This document shows, piece by piece, positions 36,662-46,023 of a DNA stretch of 64,000 bases; within the stretch, counting starts at the first letter, position 1, and every line of letters begins with the position of its first letter. The stretch is from an uncultured Alphaproteobacteria bacterium. Lineage in GTDB: Bacteria; Pseudomonadota; Alphaproteobacteria; HIMB59. Position numbers and translations under genes: made by a program. The stretch spans positions 248,001 to 312,000 of the forward strand of contig CACCLU010000001.1 of NCBI GenBank assembly GCA_902546975.1, read 5' to 3'. Below the pieces are notes generated by a model. That model saw only the letters and a list, made by a program, of their open reading frames with translations. It did no database searches and had not been told where the DNA came from.

Positions 36662-37317
36662 TAAAAAATTTTTTTAAATTAGTTTCAAGTGAATTTCAAC
36701 TAATGCTTAAAGGAAGTATCTTCAGTTTTATTCTTTATTGTTTATTAATTATTTCATGTGCCATTTTTGCATTATCATTAAAACACCAGTCAATGGGAAT
36801 TAATGCACCGTTATCTTTCTTATACATAATGATTTTTTTTATTTCATTATTTAAAGTTGAAAAAATTTATGATCAAGATTTTGATGAAGCAAAACTTCAT
36901 CAGTATCTACTTTCACCTTTCTCTTTAGAGATAATTGTTTTTGTCAAAAATATGATGATCTATTTAAATTTAATTATTTTTTTCTTTATATTCTCACCAC
37001 TAATTTTGATTATTTTAAATATCGATCTAATTTATTTGTTAAAGATAAATGTTCTTCTGGCACTCTCTCTTTTAAGTATTATTTTTATAGCTTCAATAAC
37101 GGCATCTATAACAATCTCAAAGAATAATAGACTCTCACTTACAAGTATTTTAACATTGCCGCTTTTTGTCCCTATTCTTATATTTTCTATGGCAATAACT
37201 GATTTAATTGATTTTAATACAGGTAGAATGTATTTATTTTTTGTAGCTTATTTTTTATTAAATTTGGCCTTTTCACCTTTGCTAACTAGTTTTGCTCTAA
37301 AAAAATTGTCAGTCTAA
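36658..37317 (+). CDS. ccmB: Heme exporter membrane protein CcmB
   Basis: A 219-residue membrane subunit with six hydrophobic helices. It pairs with CcmA. KVEKIYDQDFDEAKLHQYLLSP and the later LTLPLFVPILIFS-like helix are typical. Overlaps ccmA by four bases and ccmC by one. Confidence 0.92.
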   Translation: MIKNFFKLVSSEFQLMLKGSIFSFILYCLLIISCAIFALSLKHQSMGINAPLSFLYIMIFFISLFKVEKIYDQDFDEAKLHQYLLSPFSLEIIVFVKNMMIYLNLIIFFFIFSPLILIILNIDLIYLLKINVLLALSLLSIIFIASITASITISKNNRLSLTSILTLPLFVPILIFSMAITDLIDFNTGRMYLFFVAYFLLNLAFSPLLTSFALKKLSV

Positions 37318-38024
37318 TGTTTGCTATAACCCCAAATGTACTTTCTAATTTTATGAACTCTCTATCTAGATATATTATTTTATTGTCACTTATTTTAATT
37401 AGTGTTTCTATTTTTCTGATTATTTTTTTAGAAAACGATTATTATCAAGGTATCTCATTCAAAATAATGTTTATCCATGTACCCACTGCTTGGTTATCAT
37501 TGGCAATTTTTCTAGTCATGGGAATTAGTAGTATAGTTGGCTTAATATTTAAATCCCCAACAGCATTCACAGTTGCAAGATCTTTATCTCCAATAGGTTT
37601 GATAATGAGCATTATTGTTTTAGTTACTGGATCTATATGGGGAAATTTGACTTGGGGGGCATATTGGGTATGGGATGCAAGGTTAACTTCAATGTTAATT
37701 TTAGCTTTTATTTACTTAGGTCACATTCTTCTTTTGTATTCATTTGAGCACTTCCAAAAAGCAGATTTTGCAGCGTCAGTTCTAGCAATAATAGGACTGG
37801 TGAATCTTCCTATTGTTAAATTTTCTGTTGATTGGTGGACAACTCTACATCAGGAAAGTAGTGTTTTAAGAATAGGTGGGCCTAGTATGACTAATGATTA
37901 TCTTATTACATTATTAGTTAGTTTTTTTGGTATTTTTATGCTCACAATATTTTGGTTTTCAAACATTTTTTATATAATTGTTGAAAAAAGGAAGATAGAG
38001 AGGTCTAAACTTTTAAATGACTAG
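37317..38024 (+). CDS. ccmC: Heme exporter protein CcmC
   Basis: A 235-residue six-helix protein that loads heme onto CcmE. The tryptophan-rich WWD motif is WGAYWVWDARLTS near residue 118, flanked by the heme-ligand histidines in FIHVPTAWLS and the WWTTLHQ segment. Overlaps ccmD by eight bases. Confidence 0.96.
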   Translation: MFAITPNVLSNFMNSLSRYIILLSLILISVSIFLIIFLENDYYQGISFKIMFIHVPTAWLSLAIFLVMGISSIVGLIFKSPTAFTVARSLSPIGLIMSIIVLVTGSIWGNLTWGAYWVWDARLTSMLILAFIYLGHILLLYSFEHFQKADFAASVLAIIGLVNLPIVKFSVDWWTTLHQESSVLRIGGPSMTNDYLITLLVSFFGIFMLTIFWFSNIFYIIVEKRKIERSKLLND

Positions 38025-38148
38025 TTTAGAATTTGTTTTAATTTGCTATGGATTTTTTGGAGTCGTTTGTGCTGTGACAACGATTATAATTATACTACTG
38101 AAGAAAAAAGTCTTTAATATGGTTAGTGCGCATAATCAAATTAAATAA
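38017..38148 (+). CDS. ccmD: Small heme-exporter accessory protein CcmD
   Basis: A 43-residue frame from ATG 38017 to TAA 38146-38148, between ccmC and ccmE. It starts MTSLEFVLICYGFFGVVCAV and has one membrane helix followed by a Lys-rich end, the usual CcmD plan. It overlaps both ccmC (eight bases) and ccmE (23 bases). CcmD links CcmC and holo-CcmE in other bacteria. Confidence 0.85.
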   Translation: MTSLEFVLICYGFFGVVCAVTTIIIILLKKKVFNMVSAHNQIK

Positions 38149-38575
38149 TCAAATAAAAAAGCGATTTATTTTTTTACTAATTATATTCGCCTGCTTTTCT
38201 GCTTCTATATTTTTAATAAGTTATTCTTTAAAAGATCAAATTGCATATTTTGTTGAACCAACTGATCTAAAAAATATGGATGGGATAGAAAATAAGTATT
38301 TAAGGGTTGGGGGGCTTGTTAAAACAAATAGTTTAAAATTTTTAGATGGAAACTGGGTTTTTGAAGTAGTTGATCAAAATCAAAATTCTGTAAATGTTAT
38401 ATTTTCTAAAACACTTCCAAATCTAGTAGAGGAAAATAAGGGTATTATCGTTGAAGGAAAATTTATTGATAACATTTTTGTTGCAGAGATAGTTTTGGCC
38501 AAACACGATGAAAACTATATGCCTCAAAGCGCTATAGACAAACTTAAAGAAGAAGGAAAATGGAGAGGAAATTAA
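38126..38575 (+). CDS. ccmE: Heme chaperone CcmE
   Basis: A 149-residue periplasmic heme carrier with one N-terminal membrane anchor. The heme-binding His is in LAKHDENYMPQ near residue 132. The OB-fold core includes KYLRVGGLVK. The start is GTG at 38126, inside ccmD; no later start would keep the anchor intact. Confidence 0.94.
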   Translation: MRIIKLNNQIKKRFIFLLIIFACFSASIFLISYSLKDQIAYFVEPTDLKNMDGIENKYLRVGGLVKTNSLKFLDGNWVFEVVDQNQNSVNVIFSKTLPNLVEENKGIIVEGKFIDNIFVAEIVLAKHDENYMPQSAIDKLKEEGKWRGN

Positions 38576-40408
38576 TTGATATCTTATTTAGGTAATAGCT
38601 TTATTTATATTTCTTTAGTACTAACTATCTCGTTTTATATAAATTTATTAAAGAGAATAATTCCATCAACTACTTTATCTTTAAAATTAATTTATTTTAT
38701 AAACCTCATTCCCTTTGGTCTTTTAGTATATGCATTTTCAATTTCAGATTTCACTTTATTGAACGTTGTCGAAAATTCTTATATTGATGATCCTATATTT
38801 TATAAAGTGACCTCTGCATGGGGTAGTCATGAGGGGTCAATTTTATTATGGGTTTTTTTAATTAACTTATTTGGAGTTTTTTTCCTTTATAAAAATCAAA
38901 CTGTTGAGATTCATAAAAATATATTATTTATATCAACATTATTTATTCTTTATGTAATAGTTAGCTCAAATCCATTTATATATGTAGAAGCAAATGAAAA
39001 TGTTTTAGGTTTGGGTCTTAATCCAATCTTGCAACATTTTTTATTTGTAATTCATCCGCCAACGTTGTTCCTAGGATATATTGGTTTAATTGTTCCCTTT
39101 GTGATATCTGCACATATGCTTATTAATAAAAATTTTTCAGAGATATTTTTTAAAGAAATGTTGATTTGGTCAAAAATTTCATGGTTTTTTTTAACTGGAG
39201 GAATAGTTTTAGGGTCTTATTGGGCCTACTCAGAACTAGGATGGGGAGGTTGGTGGTTTTGGGATCCAGTAGAAAACGTCTCATTAATCCCATGGTTATT
39301 AAATACCGCCTTGATACATTCCCTTCAAGTTTCCATCAAAAGTAACCAACTAAAAATATGGAGCCTAAATTTAGGGCTTTACTGTTTCATTGCATCAGTG
39401 TTTGGAACTTTTTTGGTTCGTTCAAATTTAATTATATCTGTTCATAGTTTTGCCACAGACCCACTTAGAGGATTATTTTTGATAATTATAATCGCATATT
39501 TGCTAGCTATGACAGTAAGGCTAAATATAAAAAGTATTTCTAATTTCAATGAGGACTCTTTTAATTTAATTAGTAGAGAGAGTTTTCTTTTATTAAATAA
39601 TATATTTTTTATTTGTTCTGCACTCGTTGTCTTTATTGGAACAGTTTATCCGTTGTTTAGTGAAATGATTCTTAAAACATCAGTATCAGTTGGTGCACCA
39701 TATTATAATTTCGCATTTAATTTGTTACTAGCACCATTAATTTTATTCATGGCATTTGCACCACAAATAAATTGGGGAAAGCATGAAAAAAAAGATAAAC
39801 AAATACCTTTTATAATAATTTTTTCATTATTGGTTTGCTTGGTATCATATTATTTTTCAAATAATTTTTATTTTGCGCTTAGTGTATTTATTACAGTTCC
39901 ATTATTTTTAAAAAGTATTTTAGTATTAAAAAATAATTTTAACAAAAATATAGGTTTTTATTCTCAATGGCTGGCTCATTTAAGTATTGGTTTTTTTATT
40001 ATCGCAGCTGTGTATACAGAACAATTTGATTACGAAGAAAACCTACTATTTGAAAAAGAATCCGCTAATGAAATAAAACTACAAAATAATAAAACTGCCA
40101 TAATTAAAAATATTAAAGACGAAAAATTTCAAAATTATCAAAAAATATCAGTGGACTTATTAATTTCTGATGGACAAAAAGAAAATGAGCTCTCGCCATC
40201 AAAAAATATTTACCAGCCTTCAGGGCAAGCCACAAATGAAGTCGGTACTACAAATAACCTCTTTAGTCAATATTATGCAACAATATCAACAATTGAGAGC
40301 AATAAGGTTGGGATCAATTTAGTATATAAACCATTTATAAATTTATTATGGTTAAGTGCAATTATGCTTATTTTTTCAATATTTTTATCTGTTGTTAAAA
40401 AACGATGA
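38576..40408 (+). CDS. ccmF: Cytochrome c heme lyase subunit CcmF
   Basis: A 610-residue polytopic protein that attaches heme to apocytochrome c. The WWD domain is GWGGWWFWDPVENVS near residue 220, HPP and H-containing loops flank it. It starts with TTG directly after the ccmE stop, with GAGAGGA as ribosome site. Overlaps the ccmG start by four bases. Confidence 0.95.
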   Translation: MISYLGNSFIYISLVLTISFYINLLKRIIPSTTLSLKLIYFINLIPFGLLVYAFSISDFTLLNVVENSYIDDPIFYKVTSAWGSHEGSILLWVFLINLFGVFFLYKNQTVEIHKNILFISTLFILYVIVSSNPFIYVEANENVLGLGLNPILQHFLFVIHPPTLFLGYIGLIVPFVISAHMLINKNFSEIFFKEMLIWSKISWFFLTGGIVLGSYWAYSELGWGGWWFWDPVENVSLIPWLLNTALIHSLQVSIKSNQLKIWSLNLGLYCFIASVFGTFLVRSNLIISVHSFATDPLRGLFLIIIIAYLLAMTVRLNIKSISNFNEDSFNLISRESFLLLNNIFFICSALVVFIGTVYPLFSEMILKTSVSVGAPYYNFAFNLLLAPLILFMAFAPQINWGKHEKKDKQIPFIIIFSLLVCLVSYYFSNNFYFALSVFITVPLFLKSILVLKNNFNKNIGFYSQWLAHLSIGFFIIAAVYTEQFDYEENLLFEKESANEIKLQNNKTAIIKNIKDEKFQNYQKISVDLLISDGQKENELSPSKNIYQPSGQATNEVGTTNNLFSQYYATISTIESNKVGINLVYKPFINLLWLSAIMLIFSIFLSVVKKR

Positions 40409-40887
40409 AGAGACATATATTATTACCTGTAGTTGGATTAGTAGTGTTAATTGTAAGTGTAATATTTTATTTTAATCAATCGACAAACAAAAATAATTCA
40501 AGAGATGAGGTATCGAATTTAATATTTGAAACACCAGACTTTTACAATAATGAGTTAATTAATGAAAATACATTAGGTGAATTTTACATTGTTAATTTTT
40601 TTGCTTCTTGGTGTAAACCATGCTTAGCAGAGCACCCTTTGTTAATGGAAATGAAAAAAAAAGGTATAACAATTATTGGTATTAATTTTCGAGACGATGA
40701 AGATAATTTTAAAGAGTGGATTAATGAACATGGAAATCCTTTTGAATACATTTTAAGAGATGATGGTACCATCGCTTATGAGATGGGTTTAATTGGTGTT
40801 CCAGAGACATTTTTTATAGTTAATAAAATGACTCAAAAAAAAATACAAGGGCCTTTATTTTATGAGGATGTCGAAAAGTATTTATAA
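40405..40887 (+). CDS. ccmG: Thiol:disulfide interchange protein CcmG/DsbE
   Basis: A 160-residue membrane-anchored thioredoxin-like protein that reduces apocytochrome Cys. One N-terminal helix, then the active site FFASWCKPCLAEHP near residue 70 and the cis-Pro loop GVPETFF. Overlaps ccmH by 26 bases. Confidence 0.94.
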   Translation: MKRHILLPVVGLVVLIVSVIFYFNQSTNKNNSRDEVSNLIFETPDFYNNELINENTLGEFYIVNFFASWCKPCLAEHPLLMEMKKKGITIIGINFRDDEDNFKEWINEHGNPFEYILRDDGTIAYEMGLIGVPETFFIVNKMTQKKIQGPLFYEDVEKYL

Positions 40888-41233
40888 ACTTATAATACCA
40901 TTTTTAATAATTCATATATCTGTAATTAGCTTTGCAGGTGTAAATGAACTTAGTGATTATTACAAAACAATCAGATGTCTAGTTTGCGATGGTCAGAGCA
41001 TTCAAGAGTCTGATACAGAGTTTGCAATAAATTTAAAAGAGCAAATCCAAAAAAAATATAGCTCTGGAATATCTATTGAGAAAATTAATCAAGAATTAGT
41101 TAAAATTTATGGTGAAGAAATATCTTTTAATCCACCTAAAAATCATATTCTCCTTTGGGGGGCGCCTTTGATTGTGCTTATAATTATTTTTATATTTATT
41201 AGAAATAAAATTAGATTTTTTAATAAAATATAA
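40862..41233 (+). CDS. ccmH: Cytochrome c maturation protein CcmH (CcmL-type)
   Basis: A 123-residue protein with signal peptide, the redox motif IRCLVCDGQSIQESD and a C-terminal membrane helix (residues about 98-116). It passes electrons to apocytochrome. No CcmI-type TPR gene follows; the next gene is on the other strand. The ccm cluster here is therefore ccmABCDEFGH. Confidence 0.93.
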   Translation: MRMSKSIYKLIIPFLIIHISVISFAGVNELSDYYKTIRCLVCDGQSIQESDTEFAINLKEQIQKKYSSGISIEKINQELVKIYGEEISFNPPKNHILLWGAPLIVLIIIFIFIRNKIRFFNKI

Positions 41234-41239
41234 AATAAG

Positions 41240-42085
41240 TTATCTAATCAAATTGTACTTATTAAACCTTAATCTTTTTCTCTCGTTAGTTGGTAAATGT
41301 TTATTCAATCTTCTATTAATTAAGCCAAATAAACCAATTATCAATAATGTTAACAAAATAAAGTAAAAGCCAACAATTGGATAAGGAACAAAAGGATTAA
41401 AGGTTTTATCAGCGAAATAACTGGCATAATAAATCGCATCCCCTTTTTGTTGCCACGCTGGAAAACCAGTAAAAAAAACCAATGTTGTTGCATGAAACAT
41501 AAAAATTGCTTCATTTGTGTAAGAGGGCCATGCCAAGCGGAGCATAGTTGGCCATATAATGCGTCTGAATTTTTTAATCCCTGTAAAACCAAACGCATCT
41601 GCTGACTCTAAATCTTGACTTGGGACAGCACGCAATGCTCCATAAAAAATCTCTCCTGCGTATGCAGATGTGTTAAAAAATAAAACAATTAAAGCTCCTA
41701 ACCAAGCTTTGGTAAGCCAACGCGTTTCAACTGTAACAACAAGAAATCCCAGATCAATATCAAATCCTAATCTGGGTAAAAGAACAAATAAATCATATGC
41801 AAAGAAAAATTGAATGAATAAAGGAGAGCCTCTAAAAATAAAAATAAATAATCTACAAGGAGCACTAAATAGAGATAGATTTGAATTTTTGCCTAAAGCC
41901 AGAACTGTTGCAAAGAAAAATCCAAGGAGTAATGCCAAAAGGGCAAAATATATGTTCCAAATCATTCCCGAACCAATTAATACAAATTGTTCACAAAGTG
42001 TTATGTCAGCTTTTGGTAAAAGTCGCTCTCCATAACCTATAGATCTAAGGCCATAATCAGATAGTGTTTGAAAACAACTCGACAT
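41240..42085 (-). CDS. Amino-acid ABC transporter permease (HisM/ArtM type)
   Basis: A polar-amino-acid-type permease, about 281 residues when started at ATG 42085, whose ATG shares a base with the stop of the upstream permease (TGATG). The longer frame from 42217 adds an unlikely 44-residue extension inside the other gene. The EAA loop is GALRAVPSQDLESADAFGF with the following RRIIWPTMLR. It forms a heterodimer with its neighbour. Confidence 0.9.
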   Translation of the reverse strand: MSSCFQTLSDYGLRSIGYGERLLPKADITLCEQFVLIGSGMIWNIYFALLALLLGFFFATVLALGKNSNLSLFSAPCRLFIFIFRGSPLFIQFFFAYDLFVLLPRLGFDIDLGFLVVTVETRWLTKAWLGALIVLFFNTSAYAGEIFYGALRAVPSQDLESADAFGFTGIKKFRRIIWPTMLRLAWPSYTNEAIFMFHATTLVFFTGFPAWQQKGDAIYYASYFADKTFNPFVPYPIVGFYFILLTLLIIGLFGLINRRLNKHLPTNERKRLRFNKYNLIR

Positions 42086-42951
42086 CAGCCAGCCTTGCCT
42101 GCCATGGTAGCTTGTCCTTGAGAAAGACGAGTTGATATTTTGTCTAATACAGATTGTGACAAGTAAGTTAATGATAAATAAAAAATCATGAGTACTCCAA
42201 AATACCAAGCTCGCCAATCAGGGTGCGGGTACTCATATACACCAGTTTTAATGCCACCTAGTTCTTTAGCCCAATAGACTATATCTTCAATGCCAAGAAG
42301 AAATAGAAGTGGGGTTGCTTTAATTAAAATCATCCATAAATTTGACAGACCCGGTAATGCATAGATCCACATTTGTGGTATGAGAATTCTTCTAAAAATT
42401 TGACTTTGAGAAAAGCCGTAAGCCTCTCCTGTTTCTATTTGAGATTTTGGAACTGCGGCCATAGCTCCAGACAAAACGTTTCCGGCAAAAGCTCCAAAAA
42501 CAAAACCAAAAGCAAGTAGAGCTAGAGAAAATCCATAAATATCGTGCACCCACTCGCTAGCAGTGTTTAAAGGAAGTTTCGCAGCTGCACAAACGACAAA
42601 ATCATTACCTTGCCTAATTGGCTCAGTAACATCAGAACATAAAACTTTATGGCGCAAATATTCAAATGCTTGATCAAGTGCTATTGGAATAAATAAAAAG
42701 AAAACTATATCCGGAATACCTCTTATCATCGCAAGATACCACTTCCCTAAAGAGCGAATAATTTTAAATGAAGATCTTGAAGCAGTAGCGCCTGCAAAAC
42801 CAAATGCCATTGCCAATGGAGCAGCCAAAGAAAGCAAACCCATAACAACTAAGAAAGAAAAATAAAATGACATATGTTTTGCTGTTGTGACATAACATGA
42901 TAGCCACATTAATCCTTCTATGGTTTTAGGGTCTACACAATAACTAAACAT
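42085..42951 (-). CDS. Amino-acid ABC transporter permease (HisQ type)
   Basis: A 288-residue permease. The EAA loop is GAMAAVPKSQIETGEAYGFSQ followed by FRRILIPQMW. A periplasmic insertion of about 40 residues with two Cys (CSD and VVCAAA) lies after the second helix. Overlaps the FAD-oxidoreductase start-side by eight bases and the second permease by one. Confidence 0.9.
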   Translation of the reverse strand: MFSYCVDPKTIEGLMWLSCYVTTAKHMSFYFSFLVVMGLLSLAAPLAMAFGFAGATASRSSFKIIRSLGKWYLAMIRGIPDIVFFLFIPIALDQAFEYLRHKVLCSDVTEPIRQGNDFVVCAAAKLPLNTASEWVHDIYGFSLALLAFGFVFGAFAGNVLSGAMAAVPKSQIETGEAYGFSQSQIFRRILIPQMWIYALPGLSNLWMILIKATPLLFLLGIEDIVYWAKELGGIKTGVYEYPHPDWRAWYFGVLMIFYLSLTYLSQSVLDKISTRLSQGQATMAGKAG

Positions 42952-44038
42952 TTTGAAATTCCTCTTGTGTAAATGTTTTTTGAGGGGAAAAATCTCGAAT
43001 TAAACTATTTCTTTCTCCCGTTAAAACCTCATCTATACCAAACTTACCAGCCAAAGGTGCATTAGTTATACCTGAATGCATTACTGCTAAATATATACCA
43101 TTTAATTTTTCACCTTTTTGATTTATGAGGCGTCCAATTTTAGGCCTTCCATCAATTGGCAAAGGTCGTTTACCAAGTGTAAAATGATCTAAAATCATAT
43201 TACCATTATAGTTGAGCCTAGTTGCCATGTCTTGGATAAGTTTTTTTGCTGTGCCCTTAATGTTTTCCTCTTGGCTTGAGTCATCGTCAAATTTTCCACC
43301 TATTACTAGTCTTCCTTTGTCATCCTGTCTTACATGGAAATCAAAACCTGTGATTGGGTATTTTAATAATTGGGGCAATGGTTTTGTATAAACTAATAAA
43401 CCTAAACTTGAATGCATTTCAAAAGGAATATTAATTGTTGATAATAATTTTGGAGCACCAAGTCCAGCAGTTAAAACTACCTCATTATCATTAATAATTT
43501 CATCATCAGTTTTGACACCAATAACATTGTTGCTATCACATATTATCTCATTTACGTTAGTTTTTAATATTTTCGATCCACTAGCTTTGAAAAGTTCTTT
43601 AGTTGCTCTAACACCATCAATGGCCAAGTCATCAACACCAAAGCCGGCCACAGTTGGTATGTTATTTAAATTAGGTAAATATTTTTTTAGTTCAGATTTA
43701 GTTGATATTTTTACAGACTGTCCCCAACTTTGATGCTGTTTTATAGTTTTTTGAAGCTCTTTCTCTTCTTGATCCCAAATAAATGCTCCTTTTGATGTAT
43801 AATTTAAGTTTGAAATATAATTTATTAATTTTGGCCAGTAATTCATATTAGCCAAACGAAAATTCGCATAGCTTTTATCATTACTGGCATAACCATTTAC
43901 CCAACCCCAAGTGTTTGATGTGGCTTGGTTTTTATCACCAGGTAAATGTGATGATAGGACAGTTATCTTATCTACACCATTTTTGTAAGCATGGTAGGCA
44001 AAGGATGCACCTACAATTCCTGCCCCAACTATAATCAT
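42944..44038 (-). CDS. FAD-dependent amine/amino-acid oxidoreductase (DAO family)
   Basis: A 364-residue protein of the D-amino-acid-oxidase/DadA family. FAD binds at the N-terminal IIVGAGIVGASFAYHA (residues 2-17). RLVIGGKFDDD, HFTLGKRPLPIDGRP and a closing HSGITNAPLAG segment are typical. It is translationally linked to two amino-acid permeases, as seen in opine and amino-acid catabolic operons, so the imported substrate may be oxidised by it. Substrate unknown. Confidence 0.85.
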   Translation of the reverse strand: MIIVGAGIVGASFAYHAYKNGVDKITVLSSHLPGDKNQATSNTWGWVNGYASNDKSYANFRLANMNYWPKLINYISNLNYTSKGAFIWDQEEKELQKTIKQHQSWGQSVKISTKSELKKYLPNLNNIPTVAGFGVDDLAIDGVRATKELFKASGSKILKTNVNEIICDSNNVIGVKTDDEIINDNEVVLTAGLGAPKLLSTINIPFEMHSSLGLLVYTKPLPQLLKYPITGFDFHVRQDDKGRLVIGGKFDDDSSQEENIKGTAKKLIQDMATRLNYNGNMILDHFTLGKRPLPIDGRPKIGRLINQKGEKLNGIYLAVMHSGITNAPLAGKFGIDEVLTGERNSLIRDFSPQKTFTQEEFQNV

Positions 44039-44092
44039 TGTAGGACAGATTTTATATTATGTTTCAATGTTTCTTGATTAAATATTATTATG

Positions 44093-44122
44093 AAAAAAAG
44101 AGGACGGATACTCCGTCCTCTT
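44093..44122 (-). terminator. Terminator after the binding-protein gene
   Basis: On the minus strand AAGAGGACGGA (44122-44112) pairs with TCCGTCCTCTT (44108-44098), loop of three, followed by seven Us (44099-44093). It lies between the binding-protein stop and the oxidoreductase/permease genes, so read-through would set a high binding-protein to permease ratio. Confidence 0.8.
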
Positions 44123-44147
44123 GTTATGTAATTTAAATTAAATAATC

Positions 44148-44870
44148 TTAAAAAGTTGCGGCTTCAAAACCAAACCACTTTTTAATAAGTGCATTTAGTG
44201 ATCCGTCATCTTTCATGGAGCTAATAGCTGCATTCATTTTGGCTTTTAACTCTGTATCAGATTCACGGATACCCATTCCAACACCTCCGCCGATAGATAC
44301 TTCTCCTATATTTGCAAATTTACCATTTGATTCTGCAATAATAGATGCAAGGTAATCACCATCTGCCAAGACAGCATCAGCTTCACCGTTTTGCACTGCA
44401 GATATAGTTTCTTCTGCTGTTGCAAATTCAACTAAAGTTGCTCCACTTTCAGCAACATATCCTGCCTGAATAGTTGCAGTTTGTGCAGCAATAACAGCGC
44501 TATCTACATCAATGTCTGCGCCGCTCATTCCCATGTATACTGATGGAGATGGTGGAAAATAATCTTGTGTAAAGTCAATCACCTCATCACGCTCTGCGGT
44601 TATTGACATACCAGCAATAATCGTATCGTAGTTACCAGACACTAAATTAGGAATGATAGAGTCCCACTCATTTATAACCCAAACGCAATCTAGATTTGCA
44701 CGAATACAAAGCATGTCTCCAACATCTTTTTCGAAACCATCAACTTCGCCATTATCGTTAATAAAATTATATGGAGGATAAGCACCTTCTGTGCCCATTC
44801 TTACTGTTTCAGCAAAAGCAGAACCAACTAAAAAGAGCGCAGCAAATGCTGATAGTATTATTTTTTTCAT
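44148..44870 (-). CDS. Amino-acid ABC transporter periplasmic binding protein
   Basis: A 240-residue solute-binding protein of the Lys/Arg/Orn/His family (cluster 3). Signal peptide MKKIILSAFAALFLVGSAFA, then VRMGTEGAYPPYNF, the ITAERDEVIDFTQDYF hallmark and DAVLADGDYL. It feeds the two permeases and probably the ATPase encoded at 46 kb. An AGGAGA-like site precedes it. Confidence 0.94.
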   Translation of the reverse strand: MKKIILSAFAALFLVGSAFAETVRMGTEGAYPPYNFINDNGEVDGFEKDVGDMLCIRANLDCVWVINEWDSIIPNLVSGNYDTIIAGMSITAERDEVIDFTQDYFPPSPSVYMGMSGADIDVDSAVIAAQTATIQAGYVAESGATLVEFATAEETISAVQNGEADAVLADGDYLASIIAESNGKFANIGEVSIGGGVGMGIRESDTELKAKMNAAISSMKDDGSLNALIKKWFGFEAATF

Positions 44871-44982
44871 AATTTTCTCCTTATTCTTCCTCTATTATTT
44901 CGAATAAATACTTACTAAAATATAAACTAAAATAGACTAAATAGATAAACTTTTTATAAAAACGCTTAGAATATTTGATTAA

Positions 44983-45363
44983 TTATGATGAGTAGAACAA
45001 ATCTGCGTTGATTATACTACCGTTTTGAATATCAATATTTTGATAGCGAATATTTCCCTTAATTTTTGCTGTTGACTTAATATAGATATCTTTAGCTTGA
45101 ATGTCTCCGTCAACTTCACCCTCAACTGTAATAGTATCAGCAGTAATAGTTCCCTTAACATAAGAACCTGGTTTTAAATTAATGGTTGATGACTTTAAAG
45201 TACCTGTTAAATGCCCAGAGAAATCTAGATAGTCTGTGGACTCGAGAGAGCCATTTATTTTTATATCTTTTGCTAAAGTTGACTGATTGATAGTGCTCTC
45301 AGTATCAAACATAAATTCAGTTTTTACTTCAGGTTTTTTTTCACTAGATCCAAATAATGCCAT
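44983..45363 (-). CDS. Bactofilin (downstream copy)
   Basis: A 126-residue bactofilin, a small beta-helix cytoskeletal protein that polymerises and guides cell-shape or polarity functions. The core repeats are GSLESTDYLDFSGHLTGTLK, SYVKGTITADTITVEGEVDG and IYIKSTAKIKGNIRYQNIDI. Overlaps the upstream bactofilin by one base. Confidence 0.92.
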   Translation of the reverse strand: MALFGSSEKKPEVKTEFMFDTESTINQSTLAKDIKINGSLESTDYLDFSGHLTGTLKSSTINLKPGSYVKGTITADTITVEGEVDGDIQAKDIYIKSTAKIKGNIRYQNIDIQNGSIINADLFYSS

Positions 45364-45836
45364 TATTGATCATCCTCATAGTTTTCTTTAATTTCATCTT
45401 CTTTAACTGCATCAGTAGAAACTGGTGAATAAGATTGGACACTTCCCCTATGTCTTAAAGTACCTTGAATTTTTGCACCATAACTTACTTGTAATGAATT
45501 ATATTCAATTACTCCTTTGATATTTGCAGAGTTGTTAACGATCAAATAATCCTCTGAATTTATCTCACCATCTACACTCCCAGAGATGGTTATCTCTTGA
45601 CCTGACATGTCTCCATTAAAAGCACCTTTACTATTAATGTTAATATTTGAAGATTTAAGAGTTCCAGTAAGAGTGCCAGAAATATCTGATGTTTCTGCTC
45701 CCTCTATTCGTCCGTCAATTCTGACGCCGGAACCTATGTTAACAGCTTTAGCATCATTATCTATTGGAGTAGATTGAATTTCATCACTTGCTAACTCAGA
45801 ATTATTTTCATCCATCTCAGTATTATTATCATCCAT
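45363..45836 (-). CDS. Bactofilin (upstream copy)
   Basis: A 157-residue bactofilin with an acidic Asn/Asp-rich N-terminal 30 residues, the beta-helix core GSGVRIDGRIEGAETSDISG to IQGTLRHRGS, and a short acidic tail. Its flanks are unlike the second copy, whereas the cores match, suggesting co-polymerising partners. Confidence 0.92.
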   Translation of the reverse strand: MDDNNTEMDENNSELASDEIQSTPIDNDAKAVNIGSGVRIDGRIEGAETSDISGTLTGTLKSSNININSKGAFNGDMSGQEITISGSVDGEINSEDYLIVNNSANIKGVIEYNSLQVSYGAKIQGTLRHRGSVQSYSPVSTDAVKEDEIKENYEDDQ

Positions 45837-46023
45837 TTGATCATCCTAACACAATCTAAATATTCATAAAATCTAAATTATTTTCTAAAAACATTGAATT
45901 GATTAGGTTTTTAGAACGAATAAATCTGATTTTTATAAATTTAATATAATTTAACAATGTAACTTTTAGATTTACTCTTTTTTGCAATATCTTTGAAATC
46001 GAAAAAATGAAATATTAATAAAA

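Noticed and set aside
41240-42217. Long start (42217) of the second amino-acid permease
   Set aside because: It would run 132 bases inside the upstream permease gene; the ATG at 42085 shares TGATG with the previous stop and gives a normal length.
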